From CAYYNP01 sp964472545 (GTDB lineage Bacteria > Planctomycetota > Planctomycetia > Pirellulales > Thermoguttaceae), in assembly GCA_964472545.1 (NCBI GenBank), contig CAYYNP010000028.1, positions 1 through 55,664 of the forward strand: a stretch of 55,664 bases of DNA, written 5' to 3'. Below the pieces are notes generated by a model that did not search any database, was not told the origin of the DNA, and worked only from the letters and a program-made list of their open reading frames with translations. Shown here one piece after another: positions 26,114 through 34,836 of this stretch. The translations under genes were made by a program, and so were the position numbers. Each line of letters starts with the position of its first letter. The stretch's first letter is position 1.

Positions 26114-26555
26114 GCTTCTCGCGCTCGATTGGTTTGCGCAAGAAGTCGCTGAAGCCGGCGTCGAGGCAGTTGCGGTGATCGCCTTCCGCGGACCGAGCCG
26201 TCAGCGCCACAATCGGCTGCGCGAAGCCGGCCGCACGAAGCCGTCGGACGGCCGTCATCCCGTCGACGACCGGCATCTGCAGGTCCATCAAGATCAGATC
26301 GAACGCGCGGCGCCGACCGTCTTGCGAGGCAGCAAGCTCGATCGCCTGCTGCCCGTTCTCGGCAACGGTCACTCGCGCCCCGGCCCGGCGGAGCATCAAC
26401 GCCAACAGCGGCTGATGGTCTTCGTTGTCTTCGACCAGCAACACGTGACCATCGAGCGGACCGTCCGGCCGAGGTTCCTTCGAGGGGGTCGGCTGGGGAC
26501 GGTGCCGTTTTCGGGTGGCCCTGGCGGTGCGGTCGGATGTCAATACACTGCTCAT
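26049..26555 (-). CDS. Stand-alone response-regulator receiver domain
   Basis: 168 residues from ATG 26555. The first 35 residues are disordered and basic. A full REC domain follows: acidic pair E42-D43 (VLLVEDNE), phosphoacceptor D91 (ILMDLQMPVVDG), T119 (IVALTARS) and K141 (FLRKPIE). There is no output domain. It could be a CheY-like shuttle or the detached end of a hybrid kinase; no kinase is nearby. It overlaps the convergent gene at 25388-26113 by 65 bp. Confidence 0.85.
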   Translation of the reverse strand: MSSVLTSDRTARATRKRHRPQPTPSKEPRPDGPLDGHVLLVEDNEDHQPLLALMLRRAGARVTVAENGQQAIELAASQDGRRRAFDLILMDLQMPVVDGMTAVRRLRAAGFAQPIVALTARSAEGDHRNCLDAGFSDFLRKPIEREKLIARLAAQLGNAQDLGSADLP

Positions 26556-27108
26556 TTCAATGCCTATGGGAAAAGGGGGTTCTGGCCACGCGGGCAAACA
26601 TGGTCGAAGTGAAACTCGGCCAGAACCCTCACCCCCAGTTGGTCCAAGCACCTAAGATGCAAGGAATTCGCCCCACTCACACTGGATCGAGCACAGAGGG
26701 GCCACAACTTGACCACGACCGCCGCAACCGCCACGTGGCTTTCCACGGCTTCCAACTCGTCCGGATCGACCGGAGGGATCGTGGGGATAGAACGGTCGAT
26801 AGATCAGTTCGCCGAAGAGCTTTCGGCAGCCTGTTGCGACGGCGTTCTACCGCGCCAGAAACATGCCGGTTTCTCCTGCCCAAAGGCCGTCGATCTGAAG
26901 CAGTCTCTGGCCGTCGATATCGAGCGTCCGACGCAGCCCGTCCCGGTCGTGATTGAACAACGCATGCCTCATCTCTCCAACATGAGGTTACGGCGGCGTC
27001 GCGTGTTGGCAATCCCAGCGCGACCGCCGGTCGCGGCTTTATGCCCCAAATGCCATAACCCAACGTCACCCCTCACCCCCTCACCCCGTCACCCCCTCAC
27101 CCCGCCCC
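26556..27108. other. 553-bp gap with a palindrome and an octamer array
   Basis: No confident gene. A 41-codon ORF on the minus strand (26847-26972, MRHALFNHDRDGLRRTLDID) has GGAGAG upstream but no recognisable family. The right end has a GCGCGACC/GGTCGCGGC palindrome (27018-27042) and tandem TCACCCC units (27066-27112). Confidence 0.4.
27018..27042 (-). repeat. ATAAAGCCGCGACC palindrome
   Basis: Minus-strand ATAAAGCCGCGACCGGCGGT followed by CGCGC. The same element begins at the stop codons of cysE (35788) and of the heme protein (52845). Confidence 0.8.
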
Positions 27109-27112
27109 TCAC
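27066..27112 (+). repeat. Tandem TCACCCC/TCACCCCS units
   Basis: One 7-base then four 8-base units beginning TCACCCC, ending inside the last codons of the DUF1080 gene at 27109. Confidence 0.8.
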
Positions 27113-27789
27113 TTCAGCCGCTTGATACGCACGTTGCGATACCACACCGGACGGCCGTGGTCTTGGAAGCCGACGTGGCCTTCGCGGGCGAAGTCCTTAA
27201 GCGCCGTGGGGAACTTGTTGGGCGTGCCGTCGGGGTTCTGCTTGGGCGTCGTCCAGCGGTCGAGGTCCATGTCGATGATCCGTTGGCCGTTGAGCTCCAC
27301 CACGATTTGGCTGCCGCGGCAGGTGATGCGGTAGTCGTTCCATTGGCCCGGCTCTTTGATCGGGTTCTTCGACGGGGCCAGGCAGTCGTAGATCGCCCCG
27401 GCACAGCCCCCTTTGCTCCACTCGGTGCGGCCGTAGGAGTTGCAGACTTGCACCTCAATGCCGGTGTAGACCGGATCCTTCAAATCCGGCGTACGCAGGA
27501 ACACGCCGCTGTTGGCCCGTTCGGGGATCTTCCATTGCAGCTCGAGCACGAAATCGCCGTAAGTTTCCTTGGTCCAAAGATAGTCGGCGTTGTGTTCCTT
27601 GCCGTCCATCTCGCGGCGGAGCGTGAGCGTGCCGTCTTCGACGACCCAGGCGTTGTCCGGCCCGGTGATCCAGCCGGAGAGATCCTTGCCGTTGAAGAGC
27701 GAAACGAAGCCGTCGTCCGCGGCGACGGCGATCGAGGTCGACAGCAGCAGGAGCACGGCCGTAGCGGCCGTCGTTCGCAATACGTTCAT
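27109..27789 (-). CDS. DUF1080 (3-keto-disaccharide hydrolase-like) secreted protein
   Basis: 226 residues from ATG 27789, with a signal peptide (TTAATAVLLLLSTSIAVAA). One concanavalin-like sandwich with the family hallmarks FVSLFNGKDLSGW, a strand with NSGVFLRTP, then EVQVCNSYG, QWNDYRITCRGSQIVVELNG and GHVGFQDHG, ending VWYRNVRIKRL. Members are now named 3-keto-disaccharide hydrolases after a few characterised cases; planctomycetes carry dozens. Probably periplasmic glycan processing. Its stop lies within an octamer repeat. Confidence 0.9.
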   Translation of the reverse strand: MNVLRTTAATAVLLLLSTSIAVAADDGFVSLFNGKDLSGWITGPDNAWVVEDGTLTLRREMDGKEHNADYLWTKETYGDFVLELQWKIPERANSGVFLRTPDLKDPVYTGIEVQVCNSYGRTEWSKGGCAGAIYDCLAPSKNPIKEPGQWNDYRITCRGSQIVVELNGQRIIDMDLDRWTTPKQNPDGTPNKFPTALKDFAREGHVGFQDHGRPVWYRNVRIKRLK

Positions 27790-27928
27790 CGTGTTGTTTC
27801 CCCGCGGTGAAGGGTCGTGTTGACGGGCGCATGGCGACGCACCATAACCACCGCCTATTGTACTTCGCCGGCGGCCGATCGCCAGCAAAATCGGACAGGA
27901 AGTGGGGGCCGAAGCGATCGCTCCACGA

Positions 27929-27962
27929 AACGTCGCCGTACCGGCGACGGCTAAACGACGTT
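27929..27962. repeat. CGTCGCCGTACCGGCGACG palindrome
   Basis: A perfect palindromic core (27931-27949) followed by GCTAAACG. Relatives lie at 32862-32970 and 52757-52813. Confidence 0.8.
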
Positions 27963-28059
27963 CCCACCACTCACCGCTCACCACCCATCGTCCACTGCCC
28001 ACTGCATACTGCCCACTGCATACCGCCCACTGCATACCGCCTACTGCCTACTATCTACT
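27962..28059 (+). repeat. 14-unit degenerate heptamer array
   Basis: 98 nt in unbroken 7-base phase, from TCCCACC and ACTCACC through alternating GCCCACT and GCATACC to GCCTACT and ATCTACT. The final unit contains the stop codon of the sulfotransferase gene (28055-28057). It is the longest array in the window. Confidence 0.92.
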
Positions 28060-29197
28060 CCTCGTATCCGTATCGACGAATCACCTCACCCCAGTGCTGC
28101 GTGATCTGCTGGCGGGTTTCGGCGGGCAGGTCGTAGCGGTTGGTCTTGTAGTCGGCCGTTTCACAGAGGTGCTGCTGCAGGGCCGGAAGCACGTCGTCGA
28201 ACCGGTCGAGCCCCAGTTGCTCGTAGACCGTTCGCATCTGTCCGATCGGATCGGCCACCAGGTCCTCGTAGCGGATCTCGCAGAACCGCTCCGGGTCGAT
28301 CAACTCCCGGTCGCGCTCGAAGTCCTCGTAGACGCGATTGAACAACCCCAGGATGAAGTCTTCCAACCCGACGTACTTCGGCGTTTGCAGCCCGTGGTAC
28401 TTGTACATCCGCCGCAAGGTGTTGACCATCGAAGGATAGACCACGTACGGGTTGCGGACGATATGCACGAATCGGGCGTTGGGAAAGAGTTCCAGCAGGG
28501 TCTTCACGCGGCACGTATGCGTAGGCGATTTCAGCACGATCGGCTTCGGCTCCTGCACCGTAACGCACTTGAGAAACCAGAGAAACACGCGCTTCCAGCG
28601 ATTCCGCTGCCGCGGCGGAAGCCCCTGCACCTCGAGAGAGTCCAGACACTGCGGCGGCCGGTTCGAGAAGGCCCAGGTCAGGTAGAGCGACGGAAGGCCC
28701 AGGCTGCACAAGGCAAACTCATCTTCCTGGGGACGCCGCCAACCCACGCGGACGTTGTCCATCGGCCGGCGCGACGGCAGCAACATCCTCAGGCATTGCG
28801 GCAACCAGCGGCGGGTCAACAGAAAGTGGTTTGGGGCAAAACAGGCGTAGGTGTCCGGGTAGGTGAAGCGGTCGTCGAGGACCATCAACTCGTGCAACAG
28901 CGTGGTGCCGCTGCGCCAGTGGCCGACGACGAACACGGGGTCGTCGCAGATCTCGGCCCTGGCAATCTTCCGCCCCAGCAACACCCACTGCGCGAACCGC
29001 AGAAAGGAATTGAACATCCCCGTGAAGATCATGATCACAGCCATCCCCACACGGGGAAGCGAGACCGCAAGACGATTCCGCGCCAACAGCGACACCACGC
29101 CGCTGAAGCTCATCCCCGACCAAAGCCGCAGTTCCCAAAGGCGGTCTTTGGCGCCGGTGGTTTCGGTCTTGGCTTGCGTCTTCACGCCGTCGGTCAT
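28055..29197 (-). CDS. PAPS-dependent sulfotransferase
   Basis: 380 residues from ATG 29197, supported by AAGGAG 6 nt upstream. The 5'-phosphosulfate loop is VVGHWRSGTTLLHELM (about residues 91-105). The 3'-phosphate-binding region is FVHIVRNPYVVYPSM. The central Lys-Ser-Pro-Thr (VLKSPTHTCRV) is usual in this bacterial branch. A hydrophobic segment near residues 50-75 (AVIMIFTGMFNSFL) may tether it to the membrane. It transfers sulfate from PAPS to an unidentified carbohydrate or lipid; planctomycetes are rich in sulfated-polysaccharide metabolism. The stop codon falls in the heptamer array. Confidence 0.9.
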   Translation of the reverse strand: MTDGVKTQAKTETTGAKDRLWELRLWSGMSFSGVVSLLARNRLAVSLPRVGMAVIMIFTGMFNSFLRFAQWVLLGRKIARAEICDDPVFVVGHWRSGTTLLHELMVLDDRFTYPDTYACFAPNHFLLTRRWLPQCLRMLLPSRRPMDNVRVGWRRPQEDEFALCSLGLPSLYLTWAFSNRPPQCLDSLEVQGLPPRQRNRWKRVFLWFLKCVTVQEPKPIVLKSPTHTCRVKTLLELFPNARFVHIVRNPYVVYPSMVNTLRRMYKYHGLQTPKYVGLEDFILGLFNRVYEDFERDRELIDPERFCEIRYEDLVADPIGQMRTVYEQLGLDRFDDVLPALQQHLCETADYKTNRYDLPAETRQQITQHWGEVIRRYGYEE

Positions 29198-29608
29198 CGA
29201 CCACTCCTTGCTGTGCCCTGCTTGCTGTGCCGGTCCGGCGAGTTCCCTTGGTCTGAGCATACTTCGGCCGACTCATCATACCATCGGCCGTTTCCTCGGC
29301 GATTCCCCGGGGAAAGCAGCGGCGAGAGCGGTATGGGCGGCATCGTGTGCGGGAGGGACGTCGTAGCGGCCGCTGATTCGCCACGTCGGGTGGGATATGA
29401 TTAGCCGCAGGAGTGTATCGGTCTCGGCATCACAGGCGAGAGGCCGGCGGACCGTTCGCCGATCGAGTTCATCCCCGTGTCGCCGGCACATCTGGCGGCG
29501 GAGTCCCCAGCCATCGGAACCATCTGCGAGTTGGGAACGTCAAACCCGCGTCGCCACACTTCTGTATCGGAGGACCTGGTTTTCGGTGACTTCTGGAGGC
29601 TCCTGGCC
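29198..29608. other. 411-bp gap between divergent genes
   Basis: No gene seen. TATGAT at 29393-29398 could be a -10 box for the HEAT-repeat gene, without a good -35. No repeat array here. Confidence 0.4.
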
Positions 29609-31495
29609 ATGATCGCGAGACTCTTGCCGCTGGCCGCCGCTTGGTGGGGATTGTGGGCTGTCGCCGCTGGAGCGCCCGCCTCCTGCGCCCAGCCGCCGCA
29701 ACGGCCGGCGACTACCCAGCCGGATGACGATGACCAAATCAGCGCGTACGTGGAACAACTCCGCTCGCCCGACCCCCGGCAGCGCGTGGCGGCCGTGGGC
29801 CAATTGCGTCGTATGTGGGAGCGGGCAGCGCCGGCCGCCGACGGCCTGATCGATCTTCTGGACGACCCGGCCGTCTATCAGCAAGAGGAATGGGTCGATC
29901 CGGCGTATCCGTCCTACCTGAGGAGGATCGCGGTCGCCGAGGAAGCCCGCGAGTTGCTGACGTTCTTGGCCCGGCGAGACAAGACCGTCTACCAAACGTT
30001 GACGTCTGCTCTGGAGCACCGGCAGCCGGCCGTGCGGCGCAACGCGGCGATTGCGCTGGGCGACACCGAGAATCGCACCGCGGTCGACGCACTGATCGCC
30101 GTGCTCGACGACGAAGACCCGGGCGTGAGGCAGCAGGCCGCGTTGGCGTTGTTCGAGTTGCCGGAGGAACGTGCGGCGGAACCTCTCAGCCGGCTCATCT
30201 CGGACCCGGTGCCGGAGGTCCGCATCGCGGCCATCAAGGCGCTGGGCCGCCAATGGGGCCGTGTGGCGTTCGATGCGGTAAAGCAGGCGTTGGCGGACAA
30301 GGACGACGAAGTACGCTTCGCCGCCGTCGAATCACTGCCCGCCTATTCCTCCATGCGTGCGGAGTCGATCGCCGTTCGCATCGAGTTGTTGGGAGATCGG
30401 CAAGAGAGGGTCCGGCTGTCTGCCGCCGATATGCTCCGCCGTATGGACGACACGTTGGACCCGCTTCTCGAGGCCGCCCGAGACGAGAGTCTACGTTACC
30501 GCGGACACGCCGCGTACATCATCGCCGGGAAGTACGATTACGGGCCTGCCCGGCAGCGACAAGCCGAGATTCGCCGGCTGTTTCTCGACGTGCTGGCCGA
30601 TCGGCGGGCGGAGGTTCGCCGCTGGGCGGCCAAGGCTCCGGGGTTGACCGGTGGGGCGGAGTTCGTCGGGCCGTTGACTGGGCTGTTGAAGGACTCCGAC
30701 CGCGACGTCCGCCTGGCGGCCGTCGAGTCGCTCGGACGGCTTGGCGCCCGGTCGGTGGTGCCGGCACTGCTGCCGTTTGCCCGTCACGACGACCCACAGA
30801 TGCGGCTGCTCGCCATCAATGCCCTGGGCCAACTGAAGGACGCCCGGGCCGTCGAGGCGTTGATCGCCAATCTTCACGACGACAGCCTGCAAGTCCGCCG
30901 CCAGGCAATCGGGGCGTTGGTGCAGATCAAGGACACGCGGGCCACCGAGCCGCTGATCGAGTTGCTCGCTTACGGCGGTCGGCCCGTCCGGCTCGACGCG
31001 ATCGAGGCGCTGGGCCACCTCGGCGACGCCCGGGCCGTGCCGACCTTGATCGATCTGCTCGAGGACCGACAAGCCGGGTGGCAACTCGCCGAGACGGTGC
31101 TCGAGGCCCTCGGGAGACTGCAAGATCCTCGTTCCGTGGGACCCGTGTTGCGGCTGCTGATCGAGGGCAACCCCTCGTACGCAATCGCCGCGTCGCCCGG
31201 CCAGATGAGAGAACTCAGGGCGGCCGTCCACGAGGCGACCTATCGATCTCTGATGGCCCATGGCAAGGTTGCCGTGGAGCCGCTGAAAGAGGAACTGCGA
31301 AGGCGGCGGGAGAAGGCTCGCCAAAGCGGTGATCGGTACGATCAGCGATACGTGGAAACGCTGGAAGAGTTGTTGCGTCGGGTGGCTGGGGTCGAAGCAC
31401 GAGGAACGGGTGCCGAGCCCCCAGAGAGTTCCAATGATGAGCCTGGGGGCTCGGTGCTCCTTCCTCGCACCTCGACCCCAGCCACCGTTCCGTAG
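29609..31495 (+). CDS. Secreted HEAT-repeat protein
   Basis: 628 residues from ATG 29609 (GGAGG upstream). Signal peptide LPLAAAWWGLWAVAAGAPASCA. The rest is about twelve HEAT/PBS-lyase-type helical repeats, e.g. AVRRNAAIALGDTENRTAVD, VRQQAALALFELPEERAAEP, MRLLAINALGQLKDARAVEA and VRLDAIEALGHLGDARAVPT. Such solenoids bind proteins; no enzymatic motif is present. Residues after VETLEELLRRVAG (about 590 on) are encoded by the palindromic repeat at 31381-31486, so the last 38 residues and the stop are repeat-derived. Confidence 0.87.
   Translation: MIARLLPLAAAWWGLWAVAAGAPASCAQPPQRPATTQPDDDDQISAYVEQLRSPDPRQRVAAVGQLRRMWERAAPAADGLIDLLDDPAVYQQEEWVDPAYPSYLRRIAVAEEARELLTFLARRDKTVYQTLTSALEHRQPAVRRNAAIALGDTENRTAVDALIAVLDDEDPGVRQQAALALFELPEERAAEPLSRLISDPVPEVRIAAIKALGRQWGRVAFDAVKQALADKDDEVRFAAVESLPAYSSMRAESIAVRIELLGDRQERVRLSAADMLRRMDDTLDPLLEAARDESLRYRGHAAYIIAGKYDYGPARQRQAEIRRLFLDVLADRRAEVRRWAAKAPGLTGGAEFVGPLTGLLKDSDRDVRLAAVESLGRLGARSVVPALLPFARHDDPQMRLLAINALGQLKDARAVEALIANLHDDSLQVRRQAIGALVQIKDTRATEPLIELLAYGGRPVRLDAIEALGHLGDARAVPTLIDLLEDRQAGWQLAETVLEALGRLQDPRSVGPVLRLLIEGNPSYAIAASPGQMRELRAAVHEATYRSLMAHGKVAVEPLKEELRRRREKARQSGDRYDQRYVETLEELLRRVAGVEARGTGAEPPESSNDEPGGSVLLPRTSTPATVP
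31381..31486. repeat. REPIN-like palindrome, copy A (GGTGGCTGGGG family)
   Basis: Arms of 45 bp (31381-31425 and 31442-31486) start GGTGGCTGGGGTCG and contain GAGCCCCCAG, with a few mismatches and a 16-nt loop. It lies entirely inside the 3' end of the HEAT-repeat gene. Confidence 0.92.
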
Positions 31496-31522
31496 CTGCG
31501 GACCAACGTCTGGCGACATCGG

Positions 31523-32644
31523 CTACGGCAGCGGATACGTCCCCCGCTGCTCGATCATCTCGCTGATCCGCCGGATGCGTTCGATCTTCGACCCCGGCAT
31601 CGCGTTGTCGGCGATGCCCAGGATGAAGGCGTCGCCGGGGGCAATGATCGGAAACAACTCGTCCATCTCTTGCTCGAACTGCTCGTCGGTGAACGGCTCT
31701 TCGAGAATCACCGACGGGACGCCGCCGAAGACGATCACCCGATCGCCCCAGGCCGCCCGGGCTTCGGCCAGCGTGGTGGGGACCATCGGCCGTGTGGCAA
31801 AACACTCAGCCATGCCGAAGCCGGCCCGCTCGATGTGCGACAGGATCGCCCGGGTGTCGTTGTCGGCGTGCAACGCGAGGACCTTGCCCCGGGCGCGCAT
31901 CTGCGGCGAAAGCTCTTGGTAATACGGCAGGATGTACTGCTCGAACAACGGCGGCGGCGTCATCTGGCTGGACAGATGATGCCCGTGCATCAACAGCCTG
32001 GCCGGCGAGTCGAGCATCGGTGGCCAGAGCCGCTCGCGGATGCAGTCGGTCAGCACGCCAAGCAAGTGCTCGACCTCGTTGGTGAAGTCGTTCAGATGGA
32101 AGTAACCGCGGTCGTAGCCGACCAGCGCCCGCAGCCAGTGGTGGAACGGGCAATCGCCACAGTTGACCATCGGATAGCCATCGTCGCCGACCTGCCGCTC
32201 GTACTGCTCGTACTGGTCGAAAGCCGGGGTGTAATGCGTGTTCTCGATCAGGTATTCGACAACCGGATAGTCTTCGCGGCGTTCGATCACGAACTCGACT
32301 TCGGCGTCCTGAATGCCCTGGCTTCGCAGTTCGTGCGTCGAACGGAGCCGGCTGGTGACGGTGCCCACGGGCGTGACGTATTCAACGACCGTCTCCATCG
32401 GCCCGTCGTCACGGCGGCGGACCTCCACGCCGCGCAGCTCGCTGCGATAGATGATCCCGTCGCGGGCGGCCGTGCCGCCGAAGACGTCGCGTTCGACTTC
32501 CCGCAAGCTGAGATCGCGATATTCCGCCGGCAGTGTGCCGCCGCGGCGGTTTGCTTCGTACCAGATCGCCAGCCGCGGGATCCAAGGAACCCGATCCGGC
32601 GGCCGGCCGTCGAGGATGGCCAGGATGCGTTCTCGATTGGTCAT
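31523..32644 (-). CDS. Uroporphyrinogen-decarboxylase-like (MtaA/CmuA type) protein
   Basis: 373 residues from ATG 32644. It begins TNRERILAILDGRPPDRVPW, the usual N-terminus of UroD-superfamily proteins. Later it has HADNDTRAILSHIERAG and AWGDRVIVFGGVPSVIL, matching the corrinoid methyltransferase branch rather than heme HemE (the HemE N-terminal RxPxWxMRQAG motif is absent). Likely acts in one-carbon transfer or as an uncharacterised planctomycete paralogue; no corrinoid protein is adjacent. It ends 28 nt from the convergent HEAT gene. Confidence 0.82.
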   Translation of the reverse strand: MTNRERILAILDGRPPDRVPWIPRLAIWYEANRRGGTLPAEYRDLSLREVERDVFGGTAARDGIIYRSELRGVEVRRRDDGPMETVVEYVTPVGTVTSRLRSTHELRSQGIQDAEVEFVIERREDYPVVEYLIENTHYTPAFDQYEQYERQVGDDGYPMVNCGDCPFHHWLRALVGYDRGYFHLNDFTNEVEHLLGVLTDCIRERLWPPMLDSPARLLMHGHHLSSQMTPPPLFEQYILPYYQELSPQMRARGKVLALHADNDTRAILSHIERAGFGMAECFATRPMVPTTLAEARAAWGDRVIVFGGVPSVILEEPFTDEQFEQEMDELFPIIAPGDAFILGIADNAMPGSKIERIRRISEMIEQRGTYPLP

Positions 32645-32695
32645 GGGCGCATTGTGGCATATCCGTTGTGCAATGCAAGTGGCGGATCGATTCCC

Positions 32696-32834
32696 GTAGG
32701 GTGCGTGGAGCGAGCCGATACTGCTTGGTGCGTTGCGCACGGCAGTCACTCCCGATTCACGGCCACTGTTCGCATTCGAGTGGATTGGCTCGCGCAACGC
32801 ACCGGCACGTGCAGCCGTGCTCCACGCACCTTAC
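32696..32834. repeat. Nested 139-bp palindrome (GTAGGGTGCGTGGAGC family)
   Basis: Outer arms 32696-32711 and 32819-32834 match at 15 of 16 positions. Inner arms GGTGCGTTGCGC (32732-32743) and GCGCAACGCACC (32792-32803) match perfectly. Confidence 0.85.
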
Positions 32835-32861
32835 GACCTCCCCCAGCCACCCATCGAGCGT

Positions 32862-32970
32862 TTGGCAGCCGCCGGCACGGCGGCTAGACGCGGGCGTACA
32901 CCGCGCAGGTCACACCGCCGTGCCGGCGGCGGCTAAACGTGTTGCGCACTCGTGCCGGCGACTGCTAAAC
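32862..32970. repeat. Three copies of GTGCCGGCGGCGGCTAAACG-like repeat
   Basis: Copies at 32862-32888 (with CTAGAC), 32916-32939 (CTAAACG) and 32952-32970 (CTAAAC). Same family as 27929-27962 and 52757-52813. Confidence 0.75.
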
Positions 32971-32995
32971 CACAAAGGTGACGCCGTCGGTTGTC

Positions 32996-34165
32996 TTACG
33001 CCGCGCGCGACTCGGCCCCGTAGAACTGCCGGGCGACCTCTTCGGCGTGGAAGAGCAGCCACCTGCGGCGGGTGTAGACGGCGTGGCCGGCCAAGTGCTG
33101 GGCGATGTTGCCTTCCGGCGGGCCGTAGTCGACCAACAGCGCCGTACCGGCGTCGGGAACGATTGCGCCGGCGCGGAACCGCTCCATGCGGCCGGCCTCG
33201 GAAAGCTCCTGCTGCAAGAGCCGCTTTAGCCGCGAGTCGGCCATCCACGCCCGCCAGGCGAACAGGCTGGGCATCACGTTGGTGCCGGCGATGCCCAGTT
33301 GTTGCACGTAATCGCCGTCGGCCGCCTTGAGCACGTCGTCGACCCGCGGTGGGAACGGTGCCCGATAGGCCGGCAAGCCTTCGGCCGGGCGATGGTAGAT
33401 GAAGTGCAACAGCCGCGAGTATCCACCGGGCGTCCATCCGTAACGGATCGGCGTGCCGAAGGTGACCATGTCCAACGCCACGTCGGCCAGCGGGCCCGGC
33501 TCGTCGGCGAGCAACTCCCGCACGCGCCGCCAGACGGGGATGTCGACGCAGCGGAAGACCGGCCAGCGATAGTAGATCGACGCCGCCTCGAAGAATTGAT
33601 CGACCGCCGTTCGCTCGCCGGCCAGCAGGCTGGTGGCCAAGGCGAAGACGTTGCCCGCGTGGCTGTGACCCCAGAGCAGGATCCGGCGGCCGGGCTCGTG
33701 CCGGTGCGAGGCCAAATCGTCGATCAGCCGCACGGCGCCGTCGGCCCGGCCGATGTGGTGGTTCTCGCTCGACCAATGAAACAGCCGTACGGGAATCGTC
33801 GGTTCGCCGTCGCCGGCCAGCGCGGTCTCAAGGCACTTGGCGTAGTCGCGGGTGTAGTTGCCCGCCTCGCCGGCCACCTTGTCGACGATCCGCTTGATCG
33901 CCGAGCGGACGGCGCGTCCGGCGGCGGGGAAGACGCGTCCCAGTTCGGCCAGCACGCCCAGGGCGTCGGTGCCGACGAACGTCCCGTGAACCAGGTAGAT
34001 CGCCTCGACGCCCGCCTGGCGAAACGCGGTACCCACCCGCTGCATCCGCTGCCGGAAGTCGTCGGAGTCGATCGGCGGTGACGACGGACGGCTAACTAGA
34101 TGATGCGGCGAATCCGGCGGCGTGGTGCGATAGACCTGATGTCGGAACGCCTTTGCGTCTGCCAT
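32996..34165 (-). CDS. Alpha/beta-hydrolase, lipase/esterase-like
   Basis: 389 residues from ATG 34165. Features of the alpha/beta-hydrolase fold: first strand with oxyanion region AIYLVHGTFVG, nucleophile elbow LLWGHSHAGN (Gly-His-Ser-His-Ala, GxSxG), a later acid region near DMVTFGTPIRYG, and a candidate catalytic His in IAQHLAGHAVY. No signal peptide, so probably cytoplasmic. I assign no substrate. An open frame continues upstream through the heptamer array at 34330, but that part has no coding character. Confidence 0.75.
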   Translation of the reverse strand: MADAKAFRHQVYRTTPPDSPHHLVSRPSSPPIDSDDFRQRMQRVGTAFRQAGVEAIYLVHGTFVGTDALGVLAELGRVFPAAGRAVRSAIKRIVDKVAGEAGNYTRDYAKCLETALAGDGEPTIPVRLFHWSSENHHIGRADGAVRLIDDLASHRHEPGRRILLWGHSHAGNVFALATSLLAGERTAVDQFFEAASIYYRWPVFRCVDIPVWRRVRELLADEPGPLADVALDMVTFGTPIRYGWTPGGYSRLLHFIYHRPAEGLPAYRAPFPPRVDDVLKAADGDYVQQLGIAGTNVMPSLFAWRAWMADSRLKRLLQQELSEAGRMERFRAGAIVPDAGTALLVDYGPPEGNIAQHLAGHAVYTRRRWLLFHAEEVARQFYGAESRAA

Positions 34166-34836
34166 GGTTCGCTCTGCCGGGGTCGTGTCGGACGGCCGGA
34201 GGGCGCAGCACGTCTCACCGCAGCGAGCACCGTCCCCCCGGAACGCGGCACGCAGCGACCGTGCGTGACGCGATTGGTGGCGCATTGGTTTTATCGACGG
34301 AGGATCGCACGCAGCGTGAGGATTCTCGCGGAGGGAGGCGGAAGGAGGAAGTAGGAAGGATGAGGTAGGAAGGATGAAGGATGAAGGATGAAGGATGAAG
34401 GGCTGGGGCTTGTGACTGTCGGTTGGTGGGTGTCCGTCGTGCACGATACAGCCTCCTGGGACAACAGGCCTTCTCTACGCGGAGCCAAATCCACTTCGAC
34501 GCAGACACGAATTTCCCGCTAGACACCGTCGCCGGCCGCAACTGGCCCCACAACGCGTTAAACTCCTCGCCCCAGGCCGCCGAAGACAACCATACGGGAT
34601 GGCTTGATTCTGCGGGGCATACTGCCTAGGATAGGGTACAGGGGTAGTCCACACGGGTGAGTGTCGATGATACGGAACCTTCACTGCCGACTCGGTTGTG
34701 CCTGCCGCTGTAGGTGTCCGGTCTAGCGCCGGGCACCGATCTCCTACCTATCCGATCTAGCGCGTTTCCCCGTACTTCCCCGAGGTCCCCACCTCGGACT
34801 CGGTTCTTCTGCGTTGTGCGACTGGAGCCAGCGGCC
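34166..34836. other. 671-bp gap with one heptamer array
   Basis: Apart from the array at 34330-34399 I find no gene, RNA or long palindrome. Divergent start codons flank it, so promoters for both the hydrolase and cysE should lie here; none is obvious. Confidence 0.5.
34330..34399 (+). repeat. 10-unit heptamer array without a gene
   Basis: Ten units in exact phase: GGAGGGA, GGCGGAA, GGAGGAA, GTAGGAA, GGATGAG, GTAGGAA, then GGATGAA four times. It uses the same units as the arrays flanking the S23 gene, but only one orientation is present. Confidence 0.92.

Larger units (their letters stand above)
32645..32995. other. 351-bp gap filled with repeats
   Basis: No gene. A nested palindrome (32696-32834) is followed by three degenerate copies of the GCCGGCGRCNGCTAAAC element (32862-32970). 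Confidence 0.7.

Noticed and set aside
26847..26972. 41-codon ORF as a real small protein
   Set aside because: Reasonable ribosome-binding site but no family, no conserved neighbour and a high chance rate at this GC content. Mentioned within the gap entry only.
27962..28059. CRISPR array
   Set aside because: Units are 7 bases with no spacers and no cas genes. It is a tandem short repeat.
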